64,000 nucleotides of DNA, from NCBI GenBank assembly GCA_023424015.1, contig JAFAEM010000017.1, positions 1 to 64,000 on the forward strand, given 5' to 3'. The notes below the pieces were generated by a model. It saw only the letters and a program-made list of their open reading frames with translations. It had not been told where the DNA came from and made no database searches. The translations under genes were made by a program, and so were the position numbers. Below, in pieces: positions 43,417 through 53,449 of this stretch (within the stretch, counting starts at the first letter, position 1; every line of letters begins with the position of its first letter). The stretch comes from Bacteroidota bacterium (GTDB taxonomy: Bacteria > Bacteroidota > Bacteroidia > Chitinophagales > Chitinophagaceae).

Positions 43417-45879
43417 TTATAAATCCCTGTGCAATACTTTCAACGCTTTTTCAATATTAGTACTACCGGTAAGTACCGGTTTAAAGAGATCACCTTTTTT
43501 CTCAAGCCTTGCCAGGATGTTCCCGATGTTAAATTGTGATGGATGTAATTTGTGATTCACTTCTTTCCAGTCCAGCGGGGTGGAGACAGTAGCGCCTTTC
43601 CGTGGTCGAAGGCTGTAAACAGATGCCAGGGTTTGACCACTCCGGTTTTGCAGGTAATCCACATAGATCTTTGGGCCGCGTTTCTTCAGCGATCTTTCCA
43701 GGGAACTGGTGCGTGGTAATTGCTCCTGCACCAGGGAAGCCACGATATGAGCAAAGTCCTTCACGGCATCATAATCGTATTCATTCTTCATTGGCACATA
43801 AACATGCAGCCCGGATGCCCCTGAAGTCTTACAATAACTTTTTACGCCGGCTTTATCCAAAACATCTTTTGTGACCAGCGCTACGTCCACGACATCGGTA
43901 AATTTATTCTTGTCGGAAGGGTCGATATCGATCACCATCCAGGTAGGATGATCCGGCTTCCGGGTGGTGCTGTTCCAGGGGTTGATCTCGATACAACCCA
44001 GGTTGGCGAGGTACAATAAAGTAGCCTTATTATTTCCTACGATATAATCTATAATTTTATTGCTGCTTTCACTTTCCACTTTGTGCACATCAACATATTC
44101 CGGGGCATTCTCGCCTGCGTCTTTGTGGTAAAATCCTTCATCCCTGATGCCATTGGGATTTCTTTTCAGCGACAGGGGCCGGTTCTTTAGATGAGGTAAA
44201 ATATATTTCGATATCTTATCATAGTAGTCGATTACATCGCCCTTGGTATAACCTTCATCCGGCCAGAATATTTTGTGGCGGTTAGTGACGTTAACATCAA
44301 ATTTTCCCACTTTCATGGTTTCATTTCTTTTTACATCTGTGATCTCTTCCACTATTTCCTCATTCACATCTTTAACCCCTTTTTCATCCCTTAATCGAAT
44401 AAAGACCGGATGCCGGAAAATTTTATCGCGGGTCACTTCGGTATACGCGATATCGGCAACCAGTTTTGGCTTTAACCAGGTCACTTTCCCATTTTGGGGC
44501 ACCTTTGATTTAAATGGTGAACTCCCGGTCTCCAGGGCTGACATCTTCTTTTTCAATGAAGCCAGCATGGCTGAATTAAAACCGGTACCAACATGTCCAC
44601 GATATTCCCACTCCGTACTCTTTGCGGCTTTACCATTGCCACCCGTTTTTTTATTGGCCAGTACCAGCGAACCAAAATGAGACCTCCCCCCTTTCGGTTC
44701 GGTATAGCCTGCTATCACCACTTCGGTGCTCTGGACATTCTTCATCTTCAGCCATTCACGACTCCTGGTGTCGCGTGCATACTCACTATCTTTTCGTTTG
44801 GCGATAATACCTTCCAGGCCACGTTCTTTTGCTGTATCTAAAAAACCAATCCCGTTCTCTTCCACATGATCGCAATACCTGATCACCGGGTTCTTCTTCA
44901 ATAGTTGCTTTACCAGCTTTTTCCTGTCGATAAGTGGAAGGCGCTCAATATTCTTGCCGTTTAGTTCCAGCAAGTCAAACACATAGTACACCAAAGGATA
45001 ATTCAGGTTGGTTTCATAATGCTGAAGCTTTTGAAAATCCGGCAGGTCTTTTTCATTCAACAGCACAACCTCTCCATCCAGCACAGCCTGGTGTTTTATT
45101 TTTTTAAGTGCCTGGACAATTCCCGGAAAACGCTCCGTGAAGTCAAGCCCATTACGAGAATAAAATCTTATTTCATCAGCACCGGTTTCCGCGATCGCCC
45201 GATATCCATCCCATTTGATCTCGTATATCCAGTCGGGATCGTTGAATGGGGTCTTGGTGATCGTTGCTAACATCGGTTTGACAAACCCTTTCACCTTTTT
45301 TCCTTTCCCATGCCGGATTGATCCAATTGTTTTTGGCGTCCCGTTCCTTCCCACTTGTTCTTCCGCATCATACACTGTATTGGTGGAATGGTCGTCTTTA
45401 TGTTTAATAAGTAACCAGTTTTTATCATCGTCCTTCAGACGCACCAGTACAAATCCACCTTTTAACTTCTTTCCCTTCAGTTCGATTTTAAGCTCGCCTT
45501 TCTTTATGGCCTGCAGCGCCTGTTTTTCTGTAATGGGATCTTGTTTTTCATCTACCGGAGTAAAACTGCCATTATCCCAAATCTCTACTTTACCAGCGCC
45601 ATAATTTCCCTTTGGAATGGTGCCTTTAAACCCGATATAGCTCACGGGGTGGTCTTCTACCATTACTGCCAGTCTTTTCTGAGATGGATTCAAAGAGGGC
45701 CCCTTGGGAACAGCCCAGCTTTTAAGCACGCCACCTAGTTCAAGTCGGAAATCATAATGTAAGCGTGTGGCGTGGTGACGTTGAACAACGAACCTGAATT
45801 TATTGGCCGCCCCCTTCTTTCCCGCAGGTTCCGAAGTTTTTTTGAAGTTTCTTTTTTTATTGTATGTAGCCAGGCTCAT
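43417..45879 (-). CDS. ligD: DNA ligase D (phosphoesterase, ligase and polymerase)
   Basis: The 820-residue enzyme is arranged as 3-prime phosphoesterase (about 25-160; RHHATRLHYDFRLE), ATP-dependent ligase with nucleotidyl Lys222 (EIKWDGY; about 200-510) and a primase-type polymerase (about 530-815; IDIDPSDK and SGASGLHVYVP). With Ku it performs bacterial non-homologous end joining: ends are trimmed, filled and sealed. The order PE-Lig-Pol occurs in many Bacteroidota. The start overlaps the Ku gene end by 4 bp, so translation is coupled. It is convergent with no gene immediately downstream. Confidence 0.93.
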   Translation of the reverse strand: MSLATYNKKRNFKKTSEPAGKKGAANKFRFVVQRHHATRLHYDFRLELGGVLKSWAVPKGPSLNPSQKRLAVMVEDHPVSYIGFKGTIPKGNYGAGKVEIWDNGSFTPVDEKQDPITEKQALQAIKKGELKIELKGKKLKGGFVLVRLKDDDKNWLLIKHKDDHSTNTVYDAEEQVGRNGTPKTIGSIRHGKGKKVKGFVKPMLATITKTPFNDPDWIYEIKWDGYRAIAETGADEIRFYSRNGLDFTERFPGIVQALKKIKHQAVLDGEVVLLNEKDLPDFQKLQHYETNLNYPLVYYVFDLLELNGKNIERLPLIDRKKLVKQLLKKNPVIRYCDHVEENGIGFLDTAKERGLEGIIAKRKDSEYARDTRSREWLKMKNVQSTEVVIAGYTEPKGGRSHFGSLVLANKKTGGNGKAAKSTEWEYRGHVGTGFNSAMLASLKKKMSALETGSSPFKSKVPQNGKVTWLKPKLVADIAYTEVTRDKIFRHPVFIRLRDEKGVKDVNEEIVEEITDVKRNETMKVGKFDVNVTNRHKIFWPDEGYTKGDVIDYYDKISKYILPHLKNRPLSLKRNPNGIRDEGFYHKDAGENAPEYVDVHKVESESSNKIIDYIVGNNKATLLYLANLGCIEINPWNSTTRKPDHPTWMVIDIDPSDKNKFTDVVDVALVTKDVLDKAGVKSYCKTSGASGLHVYVPMKNEYDYDAVKDFAHIVASLVQEQLPRTSSLERSLKKRGPKIYVDYLQNRSGQTLASVYSLRPRKGATVSTPLDWKEVNHKLHPSQFNIGNILARLEKKGDLFKPVLTGSTNIEKALKVLHRDL

Positions 45880-46649
45880 GATGCTTTACGTTTACCCGAC
45901 GAGAGGCTGGCCTTTAACTGTTCCATCAGGTCTTTAGTAGATGAATGAACGACCTTCATTGGTTTGAATGGAGCTTTTTTCCCCTTTGCTTTTGCATTGA
46001 TGATCTTTAGGAGCTTCTCGGAATATTCATCTTTATATTTTTTCGGGTCGAATTTCTGGCTGAGCTGGTCTATCAGGGCAACCGCCATCTTGAGTTCCTC
46101 GGGTTTGCTTTTCGTACCAGGAAGTTTCAATTCTTTAGGAGAACGAAGCTCTTCAGCAAAACGGATCCTGTTAAGAATGATAACATCATCCTTGGCTTTA
46201 ATGACGGCTACATGTTCCCGGTTATGCATCACGAACAATCCCACCCCGGCTTTGCCGCTTTTCTTAAGCGCGTCGCGGAGCAAAGCATAAGCCCTGGTAC
46301 CGGTTTTATCAGGCTCGAGAAAATAGGGCACTTCAAAATAAGTGCTGTCGATCTCCTTTTCATCGACAAACTGTGAGATCTCGATATGTTTTGTTTTTTC
46401 AGGGCTTGCTTTTTCAAAATCGGATTTTTCCAAAACAACGTACTTCTCATTGACAAGATATCCTCTGACAATATTCTCCCAGGCTACTTCCTTACCGGTG
46501 TTTTCATTGACCCTTTTGTATTTGATGTTGGCGTGATCTTTCTTATCGAGCATATCCAGGTCAAGGGTACTGGTTTCCACAGCGCTGTACATTTTTATGG
46601 GAATATTCACCAGCCCAAAGCCGATGGATCCCGTCCAGATTGCTCTCAT
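45876..46649 (-). CDS. ku: Ku DNA end-binding protein
   Basis: The 257-residue protein starts MRAIWTGSIGFGLVNIPIK, the usual opening of bacterial Ku, and carries GLFVMHNREHVAVI in the middle. It has a Lys-rich C-terminus, which in this family helps to bind DNA and recruit LigD. It forms a ring dimer on double-strand ends. The gene overlaps ligD by 4 bp and is the upstream member of the pair. The nucleotidyltransferase gene upstream ends 51 bp before it and may or may not be related. Confidence 0.93.
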   Translation of the reverse strand: MRAIWTGSIGFGLVNIPIKMYSAVETSTLDLDMLDKKDHANIKYKRVNENTGKEVAWENIVRGYLVNEKYVVLEKSDFEKASPEKTKHIEISQFVDEKEIDSTYFEVPYFLEPDKTGTRAYALLRDALKKSGKAGVGLFVMHNREHVAVIKAKDDVIILNRIRFAEELRSPKELKLPGTKSKPEELKMAVALIDQLSQKFDPKKYKDEYSEKLLKIINAKAKGKKAPFKPMKVVHSSTKDLMEQLKASLSSGKRKAS

Positions 46650-46699
46650 AACAAGGTTTTAAGGATAGTGGATAAAAAAACATGCCAGAATGAGATATC

Positions 46700-47473
46700 C
46701 TATCCCCTCACCTCGTGAAAATAATCAATCACCCTTTGCTCAGCATCGATTTTCAATGTGATATCCTTATATAAATGCTGCCTCAAATACAGGTACAGTG
46801 ATATACAGTTATCAACAGCCTCCAGGAGTGATTGCTTCTTATAATCTGCTATAGTTCGCCTGATCAGATCCAGGTCATGCGGTTCAATATGCGTTTCTAT
46901 CTTGCGAACCCCTTTTGGAAGCTGCCCGTTTTTGACCTGGAGTAAAGGGCCCAACACAGTCATACGCAGGTAAGCCAGGAAATCGAGAGCTTCAAAATAT
47001 TCACCCCGGCCAATTTTGGCAAGGGCATAATGTATCCATATCCAAAACCGGTCCTCGATCCATTGATAGTCCGGATATGGATATTTGGGTTCTGATTTTC
47101 GGAATTTCTCCTGCAGAACACCTTCCTTATCCATCAAAACCACCGGATCCTCGATACGCTGGTCCAGTTCGTCTGGCACGAGAAATTTGATGTCGACATG
47201 CAGCAGCGGTTCATCATACAGGCAGATCAGTACCCGTGGTTCGCCGACATGCTCCCCGGTGAAACCAGCAAGCAATTTTCCAAATCTCTCAGCATAGGAA
47301 AGCATCAGGTTTGTGTCTCCGGACACTCTATGTTTTGTAACAAGCACGAGGTCTAGATCAGAATACTCATCGAGTTCGTTTGTCATCCATGATCCTGCTG
47401 CGGCAAGGCCCATCACGGAAGGATCGTCTTTTAAAATTCGGGTGATCTTATCGGCGAATTGTTTTTGGATCAT
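46700..47473 (-). CDS. Nucleotidyltransferase-fold protein
   Basis: The 257-residue protein has the polymerase-beta-type signature AAAGSWMTNELDEYSDLDLV (Gly27-Ser28, then Asp39 and Asp41). The length and a helical C-terminal half suggest an aminoglycoside-adenylyltransferase-like protein, though a different substrate is just as likely. It lies upstream of ku in the same direction, separated by 51 bp. There is no proof of antibiotic inactivation. Confidence 0.78.
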   Translation of the reverse strand: MIQKQFADKITRILKDDPSVMGLAAAGSWMTNELDEYSDLDLVLVTKHRVSGDTNLMLSYAERFGKLLAGFTGEHVGEPRVLICLYDEPLLHVDIKFLVPDELDQRIEDPVVLMDKEGVLQEKFRKSEPKYPYPDYQWIEDRFWIWIHYALAKIGRGEYFEALDFLAYLRMTVLGPLLQVKNGQLPKGVRKIETHIEPHDLDLIRRTIADYKKQSLLEAVDNCISLYLYLRQHLYKDITLKIDAEQRVIDYFHEVRG

Positions 47474-47646
47474 TAGTTAATAATTTTTTGCCGGGGAGAC
47501 GGGGAGGCAGGAAGAAATATTTTTGTTTTTTTATTTTCCTTCTGCGTCGATTTGATTGACAGTGAGGCGGGGAACGGGGAAGATATTATTTTTTAATTAT
47601 CATCTGACAACCAATTCTTCTATACCCGGGAAATATAGGAACGATG

Positions 47647-48381
47647 TCAGCTGAACCCACGTTGATCGTCGAATAGTCTCATCCGGTACGCGTTCATGGC
47701 CGTTGTGCCGAGTTTTCGCAAAAGCCGGTAATTGACCCATACACCCACAGGTGCACCGATAACAGGTACCAGTTGGGCCATTTTAGCCAGGTCAATATAA
47801 TCCCGGTACTCCTGTTGAAATTTTCTCCAGTCAAACTGATGAATGTCATCGGGGAGTTCTCTGCTTTTTGTCTCCCAGTCTTCCATCTCCAGGTACACTG
47901 ATTTTCGGTGCTGCTGACTTGAAAAGGCAAGTTCGAAAATATGCAAAAGATAAAGCCTCTCTTTATAGTCATCTGTATTGAATCCATATACAGCAGCTAT
48001 CTCGTACAGCAGCTTAATCTTAATAGCTATCAGCAGAGGAAAATCAGCCAGTCCGAGGAATATGCCTCCCGCCCCGGTGATACCTCCTTCCACAGCGGCT
48101 GTTGTCCGGTAAAATTTTATCTTCTCCTCCACCCTTGCTTCGCGCACTTCCAGGCTAACATTCTTTAAAGGGTCGGCAGTGGTATGCTTTGCACCAAACA
48201 ACACGCCCCGGATCATTTGTTTAATCGTTGTGGTGATTGCATTGTGTACCTTCTCAGGTATCCAGGAATTGATCTTATCCTGCGTACGCTTTGATAGCTT
48301 ATTGAAAAACGATGGCTTTTGCCGCATTTTTCGCTGCCACGTTCTTAATTCTTTGACTGCATTATCCTGGTAAGTATTCAT
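47647..48381 (-). CDS. EcsC-family protein
   Basis: From ATG 48381 the product has 244 residues (MNTYQDNAVKEL). The longer frame from 48426 runs into the divergent chitinase upstream region and I reject it. The EcsC-family pattern is clear: VEGGITGAGGIFLGLADFPLL, then YGFNTDDYKERLYLLHIFELAF, then LVPVIGAPVGVWVNYRLL. EcsC is a peripheral partner of an ABC exporter in Bacillus, but family members also occur alone, as here. Two hydrophobic segments suggest membrane contact. It is divergent from the GH18 gene. Confidence 0.83.
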   Translation of the reverse strand: MNTYQDNAVKELRTWQRKMRQKPSFFNKLSKRTQDKINSWIPEKVHNAITTTIKQMIRGVLFGAKHTTADPLKNVSLEVREARVEEKIKFYRTTAAVEGGITGAGGIFLGLADFPLLIAIKIKLLYEIAAVYGFNTDDYKERLYLLHIFELAFSSQQHRKSVYLEMEDWETKSRELPDDIHQFDWRKFQQEYRDYIDLAKMAQLVPVIGAPVGVWVNYRLLRKLGTTAMNAYRMRLFDDQRGFS

Positions 48382-48445
48382 GACCGCTTTTTGCTTATCT
48401 TGTAAAAATAAAAAAACTGTAACCACTCTTCCCAGGAATCATCGT

Positions 48446-49423
48446 ATGAAACAAATAAATACCCTTTGTTTGATTAGTCTCCTTGTTGTTTTCACTCATT
48501 GTAATAATAAAGCGATCGTCGCACCACCCGGTGACGGGTCAAAGTTGCGGGTACTGGGTTATCTGCATAGTCCATGGGACTGGGTGACGGGTGTCAACAG
48601 CGTTGACCTCTCGCGAATCACAGATCTCAACCTGGCATTTATTAATCCGGATTCAACTGGCAGTTTTGAAACTAATGCGGCCTATCACGAAGTGATCAGG
48701 AAAGCACATGATAAACAGGTAAAAGTCTTCCTTTCCTTTGGCGGAGGCAGTGCACCCGCCTACCTGGAGCACCTGATGGAAGAGGGACAACGACCCGCTT
48801 TTATTTCGGGCCTGGTTTCCGTGGCAGAAACTTATGATTTCGATGGGATAGATGTGGACCTTGAAAATGCGCTGATCAACCAGCACTACGCCGACTTTGT
48901 CTATGAACTGGCAATTGCTTTGAAGCCCAAAAACAAAATCCTGACCGCTGCCCTGGCCAGTTGGAATGCCAACCAGATCCATGACAGCACACTTGCCAGG
49001 TTTGATTTCATCAATGTGATGTCGTATGACAAAACCGGTCCCTGGAATCTGTCGCGCCCGGGACAGCATTCACCCTTTTCGATGGCGCAGGATGATTTCA
49101 ATTATTTTAATCAAAACAGGAAGATCGCGGCAGAAAAAATTTTTATTGGCCTGCCATTTTACGGGTACGGGTTTGGCAATGGCGCGCCAACGAGCATGAC
49201 CTATAAAAATATTATCAGCACGTATCCTGGTGCACATTTATCAGATTCAGTTTCCCTGGCCACAGGAGGCAACATATATTATAATGGTATTCCAACGATC
49301 CGGCAGAAAGTTTCGCTGGCTGTAGACCGAAAAGCAGGTGGTGTGATGATCTGGCAATTGCTGGGAGACAGTAATAATGAACATTCCCTGTTAAAGGCCA
49401 TCAATGAAGTAAAAAACCGTTAG
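48446..49423 (+). CDS. Glycoside hydrolase family 18 (chitinase-like) enzyme
   Basis: From ATG 48446 the product has 325 residues and a lipoprotein-like signal (Cys19 in FTHC). The in-frame start at 48380 would precede the signal and overlap the divergent EcsC start, so I reject it. The catalytic motif FDGIDVDLE ends with the acid Glu140, and KVFLSFGGG is the companion substrate strand. It probably cleaves chitin or related GlcNAc polymers on the cell surface, or is an endo-N-acetylglucosaminidase-like relative; there is no separate chitin-binding domain. Confidence 0.85.
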   Translation: MKQINTLCLISLLVVFTHCNNKAIVAPPGDGSKLRVLGYLHSPWDWVTGVNSVDLSRITDLNLAFINPDSTGSFETNAAYHEVIRKAHDKQVKVFLSFGGGSAPAYLEHLMEEGQRPAFISGLVSVAETYDFDGIDVDLENALINQHYADFVYELAIALKPKNKILTAALASWNANQIHDSTLARFDFINVMSYDKTGPWNLSRPGQHSPFSMAQDDFNYFNQNRKIAAEKIFIGLPFYGYGFGNGAPTSMTYKNIISTYPGAHLSDSVSLATGGNIYYNGIPTIRQKVSLAVDRKAGGVMIWQLLGDSNNEHSLLKAINEVKNR

Positions 49424-49433
49424 AAGTTTTTGA

Positions 49434-49543
49434 CATAACGTCACTCCCAGGGGGTTCAGGCCACCTGGACAATTGATATTAAGGTCCATCGGCGCGGCGA
49501 GCGTCTGACGCAGCGAGGATCGTAGCGCCGTAGGCACGAGGTT
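49434..49543. repeat. Diverged relative of the 16545 inverted-repeat element
   Basis: CATAACGTCACTCCCAGGGG at 49434-49453 resembles CATAACGTCACCCCTACGGG at 16618-16637. At the other end GCCGTAGGCACGAGGTT (49527-49543) resembles the left arm at 16545. The two ends face each other, as in the copy at 16545, but the inverted repeat is imperfect here. It lies just after the chitinase stop and before the lipoprotein gene. Confidence 0.5.
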
Positions 49544-49629
49544 TAATCGCCCAATCGCTTCCTGGAATATCTATTAAAAAGACCTGCGACGTTTGTTGAA
49601 TCAAAAATTATTTCTGCCTTTATTAACTA

Positions 49630-50085
49630 CTAATCACCTTCAGAAATCTTTTCATATTCCAGACGATATCCGCCGTCTAAGGCATAACAACCCGAAACAA
49701 TCACCAGTTTGTTACCGAATAATTGGATGAACTGTTTTTCAGCAGCGTTATTATTATCATACTCGATCCGGTTGGTAAACTGGCCGACCGGGAACAATAA
49801 ACAAACGCTTAGTTCGACTGTAGGGTCCGGAATAACAGCATACTGCCCCGTTTTCACCAATTGGTGGGCTTCATATCTTTCATATCCGGTACTAGTAAAT
49901 TTTAAAATATGACCATTACCTGGTGGCGGTGTGCTCACCTGAGGATTCATCGCTGCTGATGCATGTCGCAACTCCCAGGTACCCACAAGGCTATCTGAAA
50001 ATGGGGGTTTATTGCTATCGTTCTTTTCGCAACCCAGGCCAATCATCATGACAACCAGGCTGACCAGTAAAATAAATTGCTTCAT
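49630..50085 (-). CDS. Small lipocalin-like lipoprotein
   Basis: From ATG 50085 (an in-frame start at 50121 would place the signal internally) the product has 151 residues with a lipobox IGLGC at about residue 18. The mature part begins with SDSLVGTWELRHA, the opening of small lipocalin-like envelope proteins in Bacteroidota, and continues with beta-strand segments and paired Cys (SVCLLF, SGCYALDGG). The ligand is unknown. It lies downstream of no close partner; the ATPase gene ends 80 bp away on the same strand. Confidence 0.75.
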   Translation of the reverse strand: MKQFILLVSLVVMMIGLGCEKNDSNKPPFSDSLVGTWELRHASAAMNPQVSTPPPGNGHILKFTSTGYERYEAHQLVKTGQYAVIPDPTVELSVCLLFPVGQFTNRIEYDNNNAAEKQFIQLFGNKLVIVSGCYALDGGYRLEYEKISEGD

Positions 50086-50160
50086 GACGCTATGACACCC
50101 ACCCAGGGTATAACGTTGCACGTCCTTTTCAACCCAACTTCTAATATCACATTTATACTC

Positions 50161-50190
50161 CCGACTAGCGACTATCGCCTAACGACTGCC
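50161..50190 (+). repeat. Short heptamer array at the 3-prime end of the calcium-type ATPase
   Basis: Four units in phase (CCGACTA, GCGACTA, TCGCCTA, ACGACTG) overlap the ATPase stop codon (CTA on the plus strand at 50165-50167) and encode its last residues. Confidence 0.7.
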
Positions 50191-52699
50191 TTTTTACTGC
50201 TTTCTCGACCTCGACGACAATAAATACAATGGAAGAAACCCCGATCGCAATCGCGAGTTCACCGATTGTCAGTGGTTGTGTATGGAAAAATGTATTGAGA
50301 TAGGGAACATATATGACGGCAAGCTGAAGCAGCACTGTTCCGAGTACGGCCCACAATAAAGGCCTGTTGCTCATAAATCCCAATTTAAATAGCGAACGCT
50401 TTTCACTGCGTATCGCCATGACATGCCAAAGCTGGCTAAAACAAAGCACTGTAAACACGATGGTTTGCCAGTGCGTATCGCCACTTTCTATCGCGATCCA
50501 TTGTGTCGCGATCGTGAGCAGCCCGATAAATATGCCTACCCAGAGAATATGAATGCCGAGTCCATGTGCGAATATGCTTTCCCCGGGTTGACGGGGTGGT
50601 TGTTTCATGATATCTTTCTCCGCAGGCTCGGCAGCAAGCGCCAGCGCAGGCAGACCATCAGTTACGAGGTTTACCCATAATATATGAACCGGTAATAATG
50701 GAATGGGCAGGCCTATCAGTGGCGCCAGGAAAATTGCCCAGATCTCGGCTGTATTACCTGTCAGGATATACTTGATGAACTTGCGGATATTGTCGTAGAT
50801 ACGACGACCCGTTTTCACAGCTTTGACAATTGTGGCAAAATTATCATCGAGCAGGATCATGTGCGCCGCTTCTTTGGTAACATCAGTACCGGTGATGCCC
50901 ATTGCAATTCCGATATTCGCTTTTTTCAAAGCCGGTGCATCATTGACGCCGTCTCCAGTCATGGACACAAACTGTTGTTTATCCTGTAAAGCTTCTACGA
51001 TCCTTAACTTCTGTTCGGGCGATACCCTCGCATACACCCTGATCTTTTCTACCCCGGCCTCAAGTTTTTCCTCCCTTAGTTGTTGCAACTCTTTCCCCGT
51101 GACAACAAGATGCTCTTCATTTTCTATGATACCGAGCTGCCGGGCGATGGAAGCAGCGGTCAGAGGGTGATCGCCGGTGATCATCACGGGCACCACGCCT
51201 GCATCCTTACATTCCTGTATAGCACGTTTTGCCTCCTCCCGCGGTGGATCAATAAGTCCTGCCAGGCCAATAAACTCCAGATCTCTTTCAATTGTTCCAG
51301 GTTCTAAATTACCCGGTAAATTATCGATCCATTTTCCACCGAACCCGATAACCCGCATACCTTCCCTGGCCATAACCTCCTCTTCTGCTTTTATTTTTTT
51401 TCTCATCTCTGCATTGCTCACAATTTCCGCTATCGATTCTGCTGCTCCTTTGGTGATAACCCAATATTTCCCGTCCTTTTCATGAATGGTTGTCATGGCC
51501 TTTCGGTCTGAATCAAATGGAATATCACCTACCAGTTTGTATTTCTCCTGCTCTTTCGCGTAATCAACCATGGCCAGTTCAGTTGGATCACCGGTCCATA
51601 CCCCATCTTTTTCCCTGAGGTCGTGATTCAGGCTCATGGCCTGTAATAATTCAGACCTTCCCGCTTCATCAACCGTCCACACATCCTGCACAACCATTTC
51701 ATTACGGGTGAGTGTGCCAGTTTTATCTGTACAGATATAAGTGACGGAGCCTAGTGTTTCAACTGCATACAATTTCCGGATGAGCACATTCTGCCGCATC
51801 AACCGGCGGGCACCCAGGGCAAGCGAGATGGTCACAACAGCGGGCAGCGCTTCCGGAATAGCAGCAACAGCAAGAGAGATGGCAGTAAGCAATAACTGGT
51901 TAAAATCCTCACCCCGAAGGTAACCTACCAGGAAAAAAGCGATACATAAGCCAATGATGATAACAGTAAGCCTGCGGCTAAAGCCAACCAGTCGCTGTTG
52001 TAATGGCGTAGTACTTTCGGCGCCTTCAAGCATTCCGGCGATATTACCGAGTTCGGTCTTCATTCCGGTAGCGACAACAACACCGGTACCGTGCCCATTT
52101 GTAATTTGTGTGCCACGGAAAACCATATTTGTCCGGTCACCCAGATCAATATCGTCACCGGGAAGCTCGTGAATGGTTTTGTCGACGGGGTTGGACTCGC
52201 CGGTAAGACTTGCTTCGTTAGCTTTTAACGAAACGACTTCCAGCAACCGCATATCCGCAGGAACGGTATTTCCGGCTTCAAGCAAAACGATATCACCCGG
52301 AACGATTTCTTCAATGGGAATTTCTACAGTGTTGTGTTCTCTTAAAACCCTTGCAGTGGGGGTTGACATTTTTTGCAATGCATCCATAGCCTTTTCGGCA
52401 CGAAACTCCTGTATGAATCCAATAATGGCGTTGAGAATGATGATGACGATGATGACAATCGTATCGGATCCTTCGCCAATAAAAAATGAAATGACCGCGG
52501 CTACTACGAGTACCAGGATCATTACATTTAAAAACTGGCGAATGAAGATGACTAGTGGATTGATCTTTTTCTTCCCGGTCAGGACATTCTTCCCAAATTC
52601 AGTGAGTTTTTGTTGCACAGTGGCGTTATCCAGGCCAGCGGCATTGCTGCCTAATTGCTTTAGTGTATCGTCGGTAGAAATGCTGTGCCAGTTGGCCAT
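50165..52699 (-). CDS. Calcium-type P-type ATPase
   Basis: The 844-residue pump has the N-terminal cation-ATPase domain, PEALPAVVT in the fourth membrane segment, the phosphorylated Asp325 in CTDKTGTLT, GDGVNDAPA and a C-terminal membrane bundle with LPVHILWVNLVTDGLPAL, which is the SERCA/PMR1-type pattern. It probably exports calcium (possibly manganese) from the cytoplasm. Length is normal. It is distinct from the pump encoded at 29797 (PEEIP). The last residues, near the stop, are encoded by a heptamer array. It appears monocistronic. Confidence 0.9.
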   Translation of the reverse strand: MANWHSISTDDTLKQLGSNAAGLDNATVQQKLTEFGKNVLTGKKKINPLVIFIRQFLNVMILVLVVAAVISFFIGEGSDTIVIIVIIILNAIIGFIQEFRAEKAMDALQKMSTPTARVLREHNTVEIPIEEIVPGDIVLLEAGNTVPADMRLLEVVSLKANEASLTGESNPVDKTIHELPGDDIDLGDRTNMVFRGTQITNGHGTGVVVATGMKTELGNIAGMLEGAESTTPLQQRLVGFSRRLTVIIIGLCIAFFLVGYLRGEDFNQLLLTAISLAVAAIPEALPAVVTISLALGARRLMRQNVLIRKLYAVETLGSVTYICTDKTGTLTRNEMVVQDVWTVDEAGRSELLQAMSLNHDLREKDGVWTGDPTELAMVDYAKEQEKYKLVGDIPFDSDRKAMTTIHEKDGKYWVITKGAAESIAEIVSNAEMRKKIKAEEEVMAREGMRVIGFGGKWIDNLPGNLEPGTIERDLEFIGLAGLIDPPREEAKRAIQECKDAGVVPVMITGDHPLTAASIARQLGIIENEEHLVVTGKELQQLREEKLEAGVEKIRVYARVSPEQKLRIVEALQDKQQFVSMTGDGVNDAPALKKANIGIAMGITGTDVTKEAAHMILLDDNFATIVKAVKTGRRIYDNIRKFIKYILTGNTAEIWAIFLAPLIGLPIPLLPVHILWVNLVTDGLPALALAAEPAEKDIMKQPPRQPGESIFAHGLGIHILWVGIFIGLLTIATQWIAIESGDTHWQTIVFTVLCFSQLWHVMAIRSEKRSLFKLGFMSNRPLLWAVLGTVLLQLAVIYVPYLNTFFHTQPLTIGELAIAIGVSSIVFIVVEVEKAVKRQSLGDSR

Positions 52700-52808
52700 C
52701 CTGAACCATTCATAATTTTAATGCGTGCGCACTATAATTTCAGTAACACGGGTCGGCGCCCAAGTTCGTGAATTATAAGTGTATTTAATGAATTAGAAAC
52801 CGGTTTTT

Positions 52809-53426
52809 CTATTCTGGATCATTTTTATTCAGCAGGCCTTTGACGAGCTTCTGCCATTGAATTTTGGAAACACCTGTTGCAGCAGCGGTACCAACTAAAA
52901 CATTGCGGACTTTGTCAGCCAATTTTTTTGCAGAAGTATTTGGCTTCTCGTTGCGACCATGCACCTGCGCGCTTACGATGGTGTCTTTTCTTTTCACAAT
53001 AAAGGTACTGGTGGCACTATCCTCAAAAAAATGTGCAGTCCCTTCTTTCTTCACAGGATCTTCCGCCGGTCTTACCGTCATCGAGCTCCACTCCTCGTCA
53101 GTTTCGGGCATCCTTTTATCTTCCACCTGTTCGATCTTTACCCAGTCATAACCATCACCAGCCGCAGATCCCGGCCCGGGAATATCGATACGGATATAGT
53201 CCCCGGGTACTGGAAAATCTTTCTTCAACAAACCTGTGTCGTCGGTCAGTTTAAATTCGGCGGAAAGCCCATCGCTGATATCGCCCCATTGGCTGATATC
53301 ATAGAGACGCTCGCGGGTCTTCAGGAAAAGCAGCTTTGCTTCCTGCAGATCGGGAGCTATCCTGATTTCGATGATATCCGCACGTACACCTTTACGCTGG
53401 GCTGGTATTGGTTTCCTGGCTGCCAT
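52809..53426 (-). CDS. Protein of unknown function, probably cytoplasmic
   Basis: The 205-residue protein is hydrophilic with no signal or membrane segment. The N-terminal part (RADIIEIRIAPDLQEAKLLF, GDYIRIDIPGPGS, WVKIEQVED) looks like an all-beta domain. The C-terminal part (NEKPNTSAKKLADKVRN) is more basic and helical. I do not recognise a family. It lies 23 bp downstream of a small membrane protein gene in the same direction, and the two may form an operon. The start ATG 53426 is clean. Confidence 0.7.
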   Translation of the reverse strand: MAARKPIPAQRKGVRADIIEIRIAPDLQEAKLLFLKTRERLYDISQWGDISDGLSAEFKLTDDTGLLKKDFPVPGDYIRIDIPGPGSAAGDGYDWVKIEQVEDKRMPETDEEWSSMTVRPAEDPVKKEGTAHFFEDSATSTFIVKRKDTIVSAQVHGRNEKPNTSAKKLADKVRNVLVGTAAATGVSKIQWQKLVKGLLNKNDPE

Positions 53427-53449
53427 AATTTGAAGCGGCTTGCAATTGT

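Noticed and set aside
47480..47590. G-rich short repeats (CGGGGAGA type) near 47490 and 47565
   Set aside because: Only two or three copies each and no steady period; too weak to join the heptamer family.
48380..48445. Longer start of the chitinase-like gene
   Set aside because: It overlaps the divergent EcsC start and hides the lipoprotein signal at ATG 48446.
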